A DNA stretch of 6,674 bases, from positions 1 through 6,674 of the forward strand of contig JASHVB010000219.1 of assembly GCA_030039695.1 (NCBI GenBank), read 5' to 3'. Position numbers and translations under genes: made by a program. Every line of letters begins with the position of its first letter. Within the stretch, counting starts at the first letter, position 1. This stretch comes from Acetobacteraceae bacterium. GTDB lineage: Bacteria; Pseudomonadota; Alphaproteobacteria; Acetobacterales; Acetobacteraceae. Below the pieces are notes generated by a model. That model was given only the letters and a program-made list of their open reading frames with translations. It was not told the origin of the DNA and made no database searches. This document shows, piece by piece, positions 1-6,442 of this stretch.

Positions 1-29
1 TTTCTCAGTCCAGGCGACGGCATGACACA

Positions 30-320
30 ATGGATCTCGGACGTATCCTGACTCCCATTGGTATTCTGCTCTTGGTGTTCGCTGGGATCGTTTGGTTCAA
101 ATGGGATTTGGTTCGAGACACATTCCGAAGGCAGTACCGTACCCCCCATGAATGGTTCAGGAGTTCCGATCGATTGGCTTGGGAGCAAGATGCTCAGGGG
201 AGTCATCATCTCGCAGCAACCTCGTTCAGGTCGTCCCGCTTCTCTCGACTGACAGCATCATCGAACCGTTTGCCTGGTTCAGCGCTTTGTAATCGGCAAG
301 TTCAATTGGCGGTGTCATGA
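30..320 (+). CDS. doubtful small ORF with one possible membrane segment
   Basis: I do not recognise this 96-residue ORF. Residues about 6-23 form a hydrophobic stretch (ILTPIGILLLVFAGIVWF) followed by a basic segment (VRDTFRRQYR), which resembles a small single-span membrane protein with the C-terminus in the cytoplasm. The second half, from about residue 45, is rich in Ser and Arg and looks like non-coding read-through, so a real gene could be shorter, frame-disrupted or absent. There is no convincing Shine-Dalgarno sequence before the ATG. The ORF ends inside a palindrome upstream of the amidase. Base composition is clearly less GC-rich than in the nit genes on the right. It may be a remnant or a spurious ORF. 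Confidence 0.25.
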   Translation: MDLGRILTPIGILLLVFAGIVWFKWDLVRDTFRRQYRTPHEWFRSSDRLAWEQDAQGSHHLAATSFRSSRFSRLTASSNRLPGSALCNRQVQLAVS

Positions 321-324
321 CACC
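311..324. promoter_or_regulatory. perfect 14-bp palindrome, candidate operator for the amidase
   Basis: GGTGTCATGACACC is identical to its own reverse complement. Beyond one mismatch on each side the symmetry continues for two more base pairs (GG/CC). It lies 83 bp upstream of the amidase start, in a region that appears non-coding, a typical place for a dimeric regulator such as a GntR- or LysR-type protein to bind. No regulator gene is visible here and no strong promoter boxes could be fixed, so the function is inferred from symmetry and position only. Confidence 0.35.
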
Positions 325-392
325 ACCGTTCCGACGCACGCGGCTGGAAACTGTTCAGCAAGCCGCAGAGTGCGTAGTATATTCCGCGTCGC

Positions 393-399
393 AGGGAGG
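393..399 (+). promoter_or_regulatory. Shine-Dalgarno site that fixes the amidase start
   Basis: AGGGAGG lies 7 nt before the ATG at 407, close to the ideal anti-16S match and spacing. It argues against the in-frame upstream ATG at 317, which has no comparable site and would add 30 residues that do not resemble an amidase N-terminus. Confidence 0.75.
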
Positions 400-406
400 C
401 GAGCAA

Positions 407-1822
407 ATGGCAGTACCGATCTGGCAATGGTCGGCCGTCGAGATGGCTGATGCTATCAGCAGGGGGCGTGTGTCATCCGAGGAGGTCGTGCAGGCACACA
501 TCGACCGGATGCGAGCAGCCAATCCGGCGATCAATGCCATAGTGGTCGATCTTAGTGAGCGGGCGATCGAGGCAGCCCGTGCCGCTGATCGGGCAAAGGA
601 GCAAGGAACTATCTTAGGCAGGCTTCATGGCGTCCCTGTCACCATCAAGATCAACACCGATGTTGAAGGCCAAGCCAACTCGAATGGGGTTCCGGGGTTC
701 CGGAATAACATCGCCCCGGGTGATTCTCCAGTGACGGCCAACCTGAAGAAGGCTGGTGCGATCATCATTGGGATGACCAACACGCCCGAGTTCTCTATGC
801 GGGGGTTTACCGACAACCCGCTGCATGGGTTAACAAAGAACCCTTGGGATAGCGCAATCACATGCGGTGGCTCGTCGGGCGGCGCCGGCGCATCCATAGC
901 CGTGGGGATTGGTGCGATCGCGCACGGCACCGACATTGGCGGTTCGCTGCGTTGGCCAGCCTATTGCAATGGCAGCGCGACCATCAAGCCGACACAGGGA
1001 CGCATTCCCGCATTCAACCCAAGTGCGCCAGTCGAGCGCCCGCTGATGGCGCAGTTTATGTGGGCGCAGGGACCGCTGGCGCGTGAGGTGCGCGATGTCC
1101 GTCTCGGCCTCGAGGTGATGAGCCAGCGAGACATGCGCGATCCCTGGTGGGTGCCTGCACCGCTTGAAGGGCCGCCGCTCCCAAAACCGATCCGAATCGC
1201 GCTTGCCCGCGTCCCCGACGATATGGAGACTGACAAGGAGGTCATCGATCTGGTCCGTGTCGCAGCTGACTATCTCGCCAACGCCGGCTACCAGATCGTC
1301 GAGGTCGACCTGCCGGACCTGGCAGGGACCTGGAAGCTTTGGTGCGACCTGATCATGAGTGAGCTTGCCGTGTTGCAGGCGGGGCAGATGCGCGCGCTTG
1401 GGAGCGACGATTTCAAACAAACTCTCGATGGCTTCCTGAAGATGGCGACGATCCTCGAGGGCCGTGACTACATGGAGGCGATTGCATACCGGTCGCGGGT
1501 ACTGCGCAACTGGCTCGTCTTCCTTGAGTCGTATCCAGTTATACTCACACCCCTCTCGGTGAAGCGGACACCCGAGGTGAACGCAGATCTTGGCGGCGAC
1601 GCGCGCATTCGCTCGCTGTTCTGGAATGATCTGAGGTTCATGTCGTCGATCAATGTTCTTGGCTTGCCGGCAGTTGTTGTCCCGATCGGGCTAGTTTGCG
1701 GGAATCCGGTTGGTGTTCAACTCATTGCGTCGCGCTACCGCGAAGATCTTTGCCTGGATGCCGCCTCTGCGATTGAAGCCAACGTGGGCATCATGGCAAA
1801 GCGACTGTGGGCGCGGGCGTGA
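407..1822 (+). CDS. amidase-signature family amide hydrolase
   Basis: A complete 471-residue member of the amidase signature family (GatA, fatty acid amide hydrolase and peptide amidase relatives), cytoplasmic serine hydrolases that split carboxamides to acid and ammonia. The Ser-cisSer-Lys triad is intact: Lys81 in GVPVTIK, cis-Ser156 in GGSSGG (154-159) and nucleophile Ser180 in DIGGSLR. The spacings of 75 and 24 residues match those of GatA. The Gly/Ser-rich signature runs from about 154 to 186, and the C-terminal GLPAVVVPIG and GVQLIASRYRED (419-447) are also typical. Length is normal for the family. There is no signal peptide, so it is probably cytoplasmic. No gatC or gatB neighbour is present, which argues against a role in tRNA-dependent amidation, and the substrate cannot be told from sequence. 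The gene converges on the nit operon across an IS110 remnant, so the two are separate transcription units. The start rests on the strong Shine-Dalgarno site at 393-399. Confidence 0.93.
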   Translation: MAVPIWQWSAVEMADAISRGRVSSEEVVQAHIDRMRAANPAINAIVVDLSERAIEAARAADRAKEQGTILGRLHGVPVTIKINTDVEGQANSNGVPGFRNNIAPGDSPVTANLKKAGAIIIGMTNTPEFSMRGFTDNPLHGLTKNPWDSAITCGGSSGGAGASIAVGIGAIAHGTDIGGSLRWPAYCNGSATIKPTQGRIPAFNPSAPVERPLMAQFMWAQGPLAREVRDVRLGLEVMSQRDMRDPWWVPAPLEGPPLPKPIRIALARVPDDMETDKEVIDLVRVAADYLANAGYQIVEVDLPDLAGTWKLWCDLIMSELAVLQAGQMRALGSDDFKQTLDGFLKMATILEGRDYMEAIAYRSRVLRNWLVFLESYPVILTPLSVKRTPEVNADLGGDARIRSLFWNDLRFMSSINVLGLPAVVVPIGLVCGNPVGVQLIASRYREDLCLDAASAIEANVGIMAKRLWARA

Positions 1823-1842
1823 GGAAAAACTAAACTCTTCCT

Positions 1843-2318
1843 CTAATTCACGTTGTTGACGAGGCTCGGAGAGTAGAGATGCGCCGTACGCTACCAAGGA
1901 GCGAGCCGATCCCGCTCTTCAAGGCGCGGCGCCTGCAGGATTGTCATGGAAGGGCGCGGTGCGGCCCATAATTGGGGCCGCCTACCGGCCGCGCTCGGGC
2001 ACGATGTGAACGGGCACGATGTGAAGTTGACCGTGCCTGAGGTGGTCAAGCCCTTCGTGACGAAAGGCAGGAAGAATGACGCCGCCGATGCGGCAGCACT
2101 CTGTGAGGCCGCATCCCGGCCCGATATCAAGTTTGCGCCGGTCAAAAGCTTGGAACAGAAAGATATCCCGGACTTTCACTGAGCTCGATCGCTGCTGGTG
2201 AAGCAGCAGACGATGCTGGTTAACGCGATGCGCGGTCTGGCCAGCGATTTCGGCTTGACGGTTGCCAGGGGCATCGGCCACCTCGAGGAACTTGTGGCGC
2301 TCATCAATGAGAGAGGGG
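1843..2318 (+). pseudogene. decayed IS110-family transposase fragment
   Basis: Remnant of an IS110-family DEDD transposase/recombinase. Frame 1 from about 1843 reads HVVDEARRVEMRRTLPRSE, the end of the first RuvC-like strands. Around 1921-1940 the match moves to frame 2 (CRIVMEGRGAAHNWGRL), so there is a frameshift. It continues through GHDV, VKPFVTKGRKNDAADAAAL (with the conserved Asp pair at 2078-2089) and RPDIKFAPVKSLEQ. A TGA at 2180-2182 interrupts the frame where the family usually has Arg (LHRAR), after which ARSLLVKQQTMLVNAMRG and an ELVAL segment follow in the same frame. The N-terminal catalytic Asp region and the whole C-terminal transposase domain with its Ser are missing. A 15-bp tandem duplication (1996-2025) adds five residues. 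It cannot be functional. No element ends, and hence no bridge-RNA region, are recognisable. Both boundaries are approximate, and the right one ends almost at the nitH stop codon. Confidence 0.85.
1996..2025 (+). repeat. exact 15-bp tandem duplication in the IS110 remnant
   Basis: CGGGCACGATGTGAA occurs twice back to back (1996-2010 and 2011-2025). In the transposase frame this doubles GHDVN/K, where relatives have a single ALGHDV. The length is a multiple of three, so the frame survives. It looks like a replication-slippage event in a gene already free of selection. Confidence 0.85.
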
Positions 2319-2323
2319 CTGCC

Positions 2324-3565
2324 TCACGCCATCGCTGGCACCGCGGCCAGATGCTCGACGACCCGTCCCGCCAGGTAACCGGCGTCACGGCCCACACCGA
2401 CGAACCGCCCCGAGCCCCAGGTGTACAGCCAAGGCAGGCCGAGTACATAAATACCCGGCATCGCGGTGACGCCGCGTGCGTGGGTCGGATAGCCTGCACC
2501 ATCGAAAATCGGCAGATCCACCCAGGACCAGTCGCTGCGGAAGCCAGTGCACCAGATGATGCTGGTGATGCCCTGCGCCGACGGATCGAGCGCAAGAATA
2601 GTGGCCTCGGGCCGCCAGCACGGAATAGTACGATGAGACGGCGGCGCGACGATATTCTCGCTGGCGATGTACTTGTCGATCATCGCACAGATGTTGTTGT
2701 AGCTGGCGTCCGCGGCGTCGAGATTCTTTTCCAGGTCATCGGCAAACACCAGCCTGCCCACTGCGTAATCGATCAGACGCCCGTAGAGCTGCATCCCTTC
2801 GAGAGCATAGCGGCGCAGGTCGATGTCCCGCCCGCCGTCGCGTCCCGTCAGGTAGTGATTGGCCTTCTTGCGCACCTTCTCGCGAAGCGGATGCTGGTCC
2901 ACCGGCAAGTCGTACTGGCCGAGATCGTACAGCCAATCGACCGCGTCGCGTCCGCGATAGCCGCGCGGACAGCGGGGCGCGCCGCCCACCACAAGATGCG
3001 TCTTGCGTCCGTCGAGGTGCAAGTCCTCCGCAATCTGGCAGCCAGATTGGCCGCTGCCCACGACCAGCACTTCGCCCGACGGCAACTGGCGGCTGTTGCG
3101 ATAAGTCGATGAATGCAGTTGCAGGATCGACTCGGGGATCCGTTCGGCCAGGCGTGGAATGTTGGGCTGGTGGTACCCGCCGACCGCCAGCACGACGGCG
3201 TCTGCCGTGTAGTCGCCATCCGTGGTCTCCATTGCGAAGGTGGCGCCCGCACGGGATAAGCGTGTCACGCCGACGCCTTCCCGGAGCGGCGCCCGGATCC
3301 GCTGCGCGTAGGTCTCCACATAGGTCACGATCTCGTCGCGCAACATGAAGCCGGCCGGGTCGTTGCCCGGGTAGTCGAAGCCGGGCAGCTTGCATTGCCA
3401 GTTGGGCGTCACCAGGCAGAAACTGTCCCAGCGTTGGGTGCGCCATGCATGCGCCACGCGGTTCTTGTCGAACACAATGTGGTCGATGCCCTCAGCGGAC
3501 AGGTGATAGCTCATCGACAAGCCGGCCTGACCGCCGCCGATCACGGCGACGCTAACATGAGGCAT
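2324..3565 (-). CDS. nitH: Nit1C FAD-dependent oxidoreductase (MSMEG_0569 family)
   Basis: A 413-residue flavoprotein of the FMO/CzcO type (class B monooxygenase-like), the last gene of the Nit1C operon. The FAD-binding Rossmann motif IGGGQAG is at residues 9-15 and a second GxGxxG for NAD(P)H, VVGSGQSG, is at 168-175. LAVGG (126-130) and IIWCTGFRSDW (336-346) are the usual ATG-like motifs linking the two domains, and a C-terminal GSGRFVGVGRDAGYLA segment (384-399) closes the FAD fold. Family members are expected to oxidise a small molecule using NAD(P)H and oxygen; the substrate is unknown. The start at 3565 overlaps the end of nitG by 14 bp and has AAGGA 7 nt upstream. The gene ends directly beside the IS110 remnant. 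The C-terminal tail after about residue 403 may be poorly conserved but shows no sign of fusion. No transcription terminator is evident downstream. Confidence 0.93.
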   Translation of the reverse strand: MPHVSVAVIGGGQAGLSMSYHLSAEGIDHIVFDKNRVAHAWRTQRWDSFCLVTPNWQCKLPGFDYPGNDPAGFMLRDEIVTYVETYAQRIRAPLREGVGVTRLSRAGATFAMETTDGDYTADAVVLAVGGYHQPNIPRLAERIPESILQLHSSTYRNSRQLPSGEVLVVGSGQSGCQIAEDLHLDGRKTHLVVGGAPRCPRGYRGRDAVDWLYDLGQYDLPVDQHPLREKVRKKANHYLTGRDGGRDIDLRRYALEGMQLYGRLIDYAVGRLVFADDLEKNLDAADASYNNICAMIDKYIASENIVAPPSHRTIPCWRPEATILALDPSAQGITSIIWCTGFRSDWSWVDLPIFDGAGYPTHARGVTAMPGIYVLGLPWLYTWGSGRFVGVGRDAGYLAGRVVEHLAAVPAMA

Positions 3566-3851
3566 GGCGCTGTCCTTGAAACGATTGGAACAACACGGTG
3601 GCGTCGGCGGGGTAGTGCGCCGCCGTGGCTTCGATCCGCGCGAGCTGGCCCAACGAGCGCGGGCATGGATAGCCGTGCACGGCGCGGACCCGCTCGCTCG
3701 CCGCGGTCAGGGCGCGGCGGCAGCGCGGTACGAACTCGACGATCGGATAGGCCCTCCCGACGACGAAATGGTCGCGCACGACGGTTGATGGTGAGTAATA
3801 GGTCTCCTGCGTGCCATCGGGCCAGCGCAGCGTGAAGCGAAGTTCAGGCAT
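3552..3851 (-). CDS. nitG: MSMEG_0570 family small protein of Nit1C (unknown function)
   Basis: A 99-residue protein of the MSMEG_0570 family, described as nitrogen-starvation-responsive in mycobacteria and found almost only in Nit1C clusters. Recognisable family blocks are the N-terminal MPELRFTLRWPDG (1-13), YSPSTVVRDHFVVG (19-32), YPIVEFVPRCRRALTAASER (35-54) and CPRSLGQLARIEA (63-75). The length is usual for the family. There is no membrane segment or signal peptide, and no catalytic motif is evident. It could be an accessory or carrier subunit for a neighbouring enzyme, but that is a guess from size and invariant linkage. The ATG lies within an 8-bp overlap with the 3' end of nitF, and the upstream Shine-Dalgarno is weak, so translation probably depends on coupling to nitF. 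Confidence 0.92.
   Translation of the reverse strand: MPELRFTLRWPDGTQETYYSPSTVVRDHFVVGRAYPIVEFVPRCRRALTAASERVRAVHGYPCPRSLGQLARIEATAAHYPADATVLFQSFQGQRHASC
3573..3577 (-). promoter_or_regulatory. Shine-Dalgarno site of nitH inside nitG
   Basis: On the minus strand AAGGA lies 7 nt before the nitH ATG. It sits within the last codons of nitG, so ribosomes finishing nitG can restart on nitH. It supports the start at 3565. Confidence 0.6.
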
Positions 3852-4794
3852 GGCCGCAGCCCAGCAGCCTCTCGCGCGAGAAGTCCCAGATCGTGAGGGT
3901 CTCGCCGAAGAGGGTGAGGCGTACCGTCCGGTCCTGCGTCACCACGCCTATATCGGCAGCGGCGATGTCGCGTTCGGTGAACCGGGCAATCACCGCAGGC
4001 GCATCGGTGGCGGTCAAGAGGTAGCCGAAACTTGGAAAGGTCTGCAGCCACCGATCGAGGGATGCTTGCTTGGGGCACGGAATCGCGGCCAGATCGATCT
4101 CGAGCCCGACGTCGGAACATTCGGCCAGCATCAGCGCTGTGCCGATGATACCCCCCTGGCTGATATCCTTCGCGGCCTGGCATAATCCGGCCTCGGCAAG
4201 GCCCGGAAGGATTTCCAGATCACCGCGCAGACGGGCGGGCGGTGCATCTGTTGCGGCTTCCCAGTTTGGAAACGGCTCACGGTAGCGTCCGCGCAGATCG
4301 AGCGCGGCAATGAGCCGTTCGCCCGGCCGTGCATCGAACGAAGAGAGCAGGCGCTTCGCGCGGCCCAGGATGGCAACCGAAAGCTGCGAACGGTCGGTAC
4401 GTAAATTGGTATGGCCACCGACCAGCGGCACCGCGAAGGTCTTGGACGCAGCGCGCAGTCCTCGCAGGACGGGATCGGCCGCGCTGACGCCAGCGGACCA
4501 GATTGCGTCCACGACGGCAATCGGCCGGCCGCCCATCGCGGCGATGTCGGAGATGTTCACCATCACGCCGCACCATCCGGCGAACCATGGATCGGCGGCG
4601 ACGAACTCGTTGATGAAGCCCTCGATCGCCAGCAGGAGGTAGCCTTCGCCATCGGGGATCGCAGCGCAATCGTCGCCAACCCGCACCGCATCGGCCGCAC
4701 TGAAGCCAAGCCGCCGCGACACACCGGCGATGTCGCCCTTGGCGGCAATTCCCCGGCTGGCGCGCAGCGTCTCGACGACCTGGGCGAACGTCAT
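3844..4794 (-). CDS. nitF: Nit1C AIR-synthase-like ATPase (sll0787 family)
   Basis: A 316-residue member of the PurM/ThiL/SelD/HypE superfamily (AIR synthase-related, sll0787 family), enzymes that use ATP to activate a substrate oxygen by phosphorylation. Superfamily hallmarks are RVGDDCAAI (38-46), with the paired Asp residues for ATP/Mg, VNISDIAAMGGRP (79-91), VGGHTN (125-130), which opens the second domain, and KDISQGGIIGTALML (209-223) in the C-terminal half. The ThiL-type TDM motif is replaced by AIEGFINEF (56-64), so it is not ThiL or PurM. Length fits a single-chain protein of this family. In Nit1C it presumably activates a carboxylate, amide or similar group of the pathway intermediate; the substrate is unknown. 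The start overlaps the nitE stop as ATGA, with no strong Shine-Dalgarno. The stop overlaps the nitG start by 8 bp. Confidence 0.93.
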   Translation of the reverse strand: MTFAQVVETLRASRGIAAKGDIAGVSRRLGFSAADAVRVGDDCAAIPDGEGYLLLAIEGFINEFVAADPWFAGWCGVMVNISDIAAMGGRPIAVVDAIWSAGVSAADPVLRGLRAASKTFAVPLVGGHTNLRTDRSQLSVAILGRAKRLLSSFDARPGERLIAALDLRGRYREPFPNWEAATDAPPARLRGDLEILPGLAEAGLCQAAKDISQGGIIGTALMLAECSDVGLEIDLAAIPCPKQASLDRWLQTFPSFGYLLTATDAPAVIARFTERDIAAADIGVVTQDRTVRLTLFGETLTIWDFSRERLLGCGHA

Positions 4795-5333
4795 GCGGCG
4801 CGCTTCAGGTGTGACAGGAAGCCGGTCTCGGGTGTGGCCAGCGGCGGATAGAAGTCCAGATCGGCCTGCATGAAATGATGCGGATGGCCGTGCAGCATTA
4901 CTTCATCCAGCGTGTGCCAGTGCAGCGCGTGGAACAGGGGCGCGTTCTGGCTTTGCACGTGGGCGAGGAAGCGGCGGCAGCGCCTGGCATGCGCGGACGA
5001 CACGGCAAGCCGAATCAATGAAGTGCCAATCGCGCCGATCTTGCGGTATGGTGGGGACACCGCGAGGCGCGATCCCCACCACAGTCCGGGCTCCGCTTCG
5101 TGGATGCGCACCGTGCCGACGACGTCCTCATGCGCGACACCGAGCGACGACAGAGCAACCAGCGGGATCGCGATCTCGTCGATCGCGTCGCGGTCATCGT
5201 CGTGGAACAATCCCTGCTCTTCGCAGAATACGGCACGGCGCAGTGCCGCGGCGCGGGCACGCTCCCAGTTCATGGTTGCGAACTTCACGCGGAACTCGCA
5301 GGCGAGGAATGGGCGGACCGGATCAAAGATCAT
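4791..5333 (-). CDS. nitE: Nit1C GNAT acyltransferase (MSMEG_0567 family)
   Basis: A 180-residue single-domain GNAT-fold N-acyltransferase, which would move an acyl group from acyl-CoA to an amine. An N-terminal strand, PFLACEFRVKFAT (8-20), precedes LRRAVFCEEQGLF (31-43), a segment typical of this family. Strand 4 and the pyrophosphate loop follow as GSRLAVSPPYRKIGAIGTSL (87-106), with the Arg/Gly pattern that binds coenzyme A. The C-terminal FHALHWHTLDEVMLHGHPHH (134-153) is His-rich, as seen in autoinducer-synthase-like and related GNATs. The upstream start is preferred over Met21 because the family-like strand lies before Met21 and because GGAGG lies 8 nt upstream of it. The stop overlaps the nitF start, and the start overlaps the nitD stop, each as ATGA. 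The acyl acceptor is unknown. Confidence 0.92.
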   Translation of the reverse strand: MIFDPVRPFLACEFRVKFATMNWERARAAALRRAVFCEEQGLFHDDDRDAIDEIAIPLVALSSLGVAHEDVVGTVRIHEAEPGLWWGSRLAVSPPYRKIGAIGTSLIRLAVSSAHARRCRRFLAHVQSQNAPLFHALHWHTLDEVMLHGHPHHFMQADLDFYPPLATPETGFLSHLKRAA

Positions 5334-6442
5334 GCCGGCAGCCTCCGTTCATAAGTAGAGAGGGCAGAGCAGGCGCCGCACCTGCCGCAGCCGGCTTTGA
5401 TGTTTGTGGCCAGCAAGTCGGCGCGCAGCAGCATCGATGCCAGCGGACCAAGGATCGAGTCCATGAACGCGGCGGTGGGTGCGGGATGGCTTTCCAGCGG
5501 CGTGCCGGAGATCGGCACGAACGGCACGACGAACGGATAGACGCCGAGATCGATCAGCCGTTCGCTGGTGTCGAGGATCGCTCCGGCCGTGTCGCCGAGG
5601 CCGGCGAGGATATAGGTGGAAACCTGGCCACGTCCGAACACCGGCACCGCCGCGGCGAAAGCGTCGAAATAGCGCGACAACGGCACGCTTGCCTTGCCCG
5701 GCATGATGCGGGCGCGCACCGACGAGGTCACGGCTTCAAGATGCATGCCGAGCGAGTCGATGCCGGCGTCGTGCATGCGGGCGAACCAGGCATCGCCGTC
5801 GGGCGGCTCGCACTGGCCCTGGATCGGCAGATCGACCGCGGCTTTAATTGCGGCGGCGCTCTCGGCGAGAATCGCGGCGCCCCGGTCGCGGCCGGGCGGC
5901 GTGCCGGTTGTCATCACCATGTGCCTGACACCGTCCAGTTCGACGGCGGCCTTCGCGACCTCGGCCAACTGCGCCGGCGTCTTGCGTTCTACCGTGCGGC
6001 CGGCGGCGAGCGACTGGCCAATGGCGCAGAACCGGCAGGTCTTGGTGCGGCTCTGGTAGCGGATGCAGGTCTGCAGCACCGTGGTGGCCAGCACGTCGCG
6101 CCCATGCAGCACGGCGATCTTCGGATAGGGGATGCCGTCCCTTGTCGTCAGGTCGTAGAAGTGCGGGCGCTTGGGAAAGCTAATCGGCCCGAGGTCGATG
6201 CCGTCGCGGCGAATGCGGCTAGTGCCGTGCTCATCAGGCGTCTCGGCGACGTAAGGGCTTTCGAACGCCGGCGCTGTGTGCACCGGCACCATCACCGTCA
6301 TGCCGTCGATGGTGACGGCTTTGTGGTCGGACGGTCCGGCTCCGCCGCGGCGGCTCTCGACGCCGGCTTTCGGATCAGTCAGCCGCAACCCGCGCGATTG
6401 CAACTCGTTGATCAGAAGCTCCGTCTTCATCGGGGCGTTCAT
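5330..6442 (-). CDS. nitD: Nit1C radical-SAM-like protein (MSMEG_0568 family)
   Basis: A 370-residue member of the MSMEG_0568 radical SAM family, related in fold to biotin and lipoyl synthases, expected to be a cytosolic 4Fe-4S enzyme that starts chemistry by reductive cleavage of S-adenosylmethionine. The candidate cluster ligands are Cys126, Cys136 and Cys139 in [18 protein letters not shown]; the spacing CX9CX2C differs from the classic CX3CX2[10 protein letters not shown] (176-184) is consistent with the glycine-rich SAM-binding strand. A second cysteine group, [10 protein letters not shown] (350-359, CX2CX2C), closes the protein and may bind another metal or cluster. The N-terminal ELQSRGLRL (13-21) and [12 protein letters not shown] (31-42) are family-like. 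I chose the ATG at 6442 because GGGAG lies 8 nt upstream; the GTG at 6451 would overlap that site. An ATG at 6430 is also possible. The gene starts inside nitC and ends in an ATGA overlap with nitE. Substrate unknown. Confidence 0.92.
   Translation of the reverse strand: MNAPMKTELLINELQSRGLRLTDPKAGVESRRGGAGPSDHKAVTIDGMTVMVPVHTAPAFESPYVAETPDEHGTSRIRRDGIDLGPISFPKRPHFYDLTTRDGIPYPKIAVLHGRDVLATTVLQTCIRYQSRTKTCRFCAIGQSLAAGRTVERKTPAQLAEVAKAAVELDGVRHMVMTTGTPPGRDRGAAILAESAAAIKAAVDLPIQGQCEPPDGDAWFARMHDAGIDSLGMHLEAVTSSVRARIMPGKASVPLSRYFDAFAAAVPVFGRGQVSTYILAGLGDTAGAILDTSERLIDLGVYPFVVPFVPISGTPLESHPAPTAAFMDSILGPLASMLLRADLLATNIKAGCGRCGACSALSTYERRLPA
5342..5346 (-). promoter_or_regulatory. Shine-Dalgarno site of nitE
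   Basis: GGAGG on the minus strand, 8 nt before the nitE ATG and inside the last codons of nitD. It supports the start at 5333 over the internal Met21 and gives nitE its own re-initiation signal. Confidence 0.65.

Noticed and set aside
1..51. Open frame from the left edge ending in a TGA at 49-51, possible C-terminus of a preceding gene
   Set aside because: Only 16 residues are visible and they match nothing I recognise; chance cannot be excluded.
155..358. Four copies of GTTCAG (155, 224, 277, 353) in the leader region
   Set aside because: A six-base word at irregular spacing with no conserved flanks; not a convincing repeat array or CRISPR.
354..383. TTCAGC and TATATT as -35/-10 boxes with 18-nt spacing before the amidase
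   Set aside because: The -35 matches the consensus at only three of six positions, and the -10 would lie very close to the ribosome binding site. Possible but not supportable.
317..406. 30-residue N-terminal extension of the amidase from the ATG at 317
   Set aside because: The ATG sits inside the palindrome without a ribosome binding site, the extra residues do not look like an amidase, and the ATG at 407 has a near-perfect Shine-Dalgarno.
1821..1843. GAGGAA...TTCCTC inverted repeat after the amidase as a terminator
   Set aside because: Only six base pairs, an 11-nt loop and no T-run; its first half overlaps the stop codon and its right arm reaches the start of the IS110 match. Too weak to call.
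2277..2299. Inverted repeat GCCAC...GTGGC downstream of nitH as an operon terminator
   Set aside because: Five-base-pair stem, long loop and no T-run on the minus strand; it lies in transposase coding sequence and is likely chance.
2198..3112. 304-residue plus-strand open frame across the transposase end and nitH
   Set aside because: Only the first 38 residues or so are IS110 transposase; the rest is antisense to nitH and has no family resemblance.
2736..3446. 236-residue minus-strand frame within nitH
   Set aside because: Shifted-frame shadow of nitH; the nitH frame carries both Rossmann motifs.
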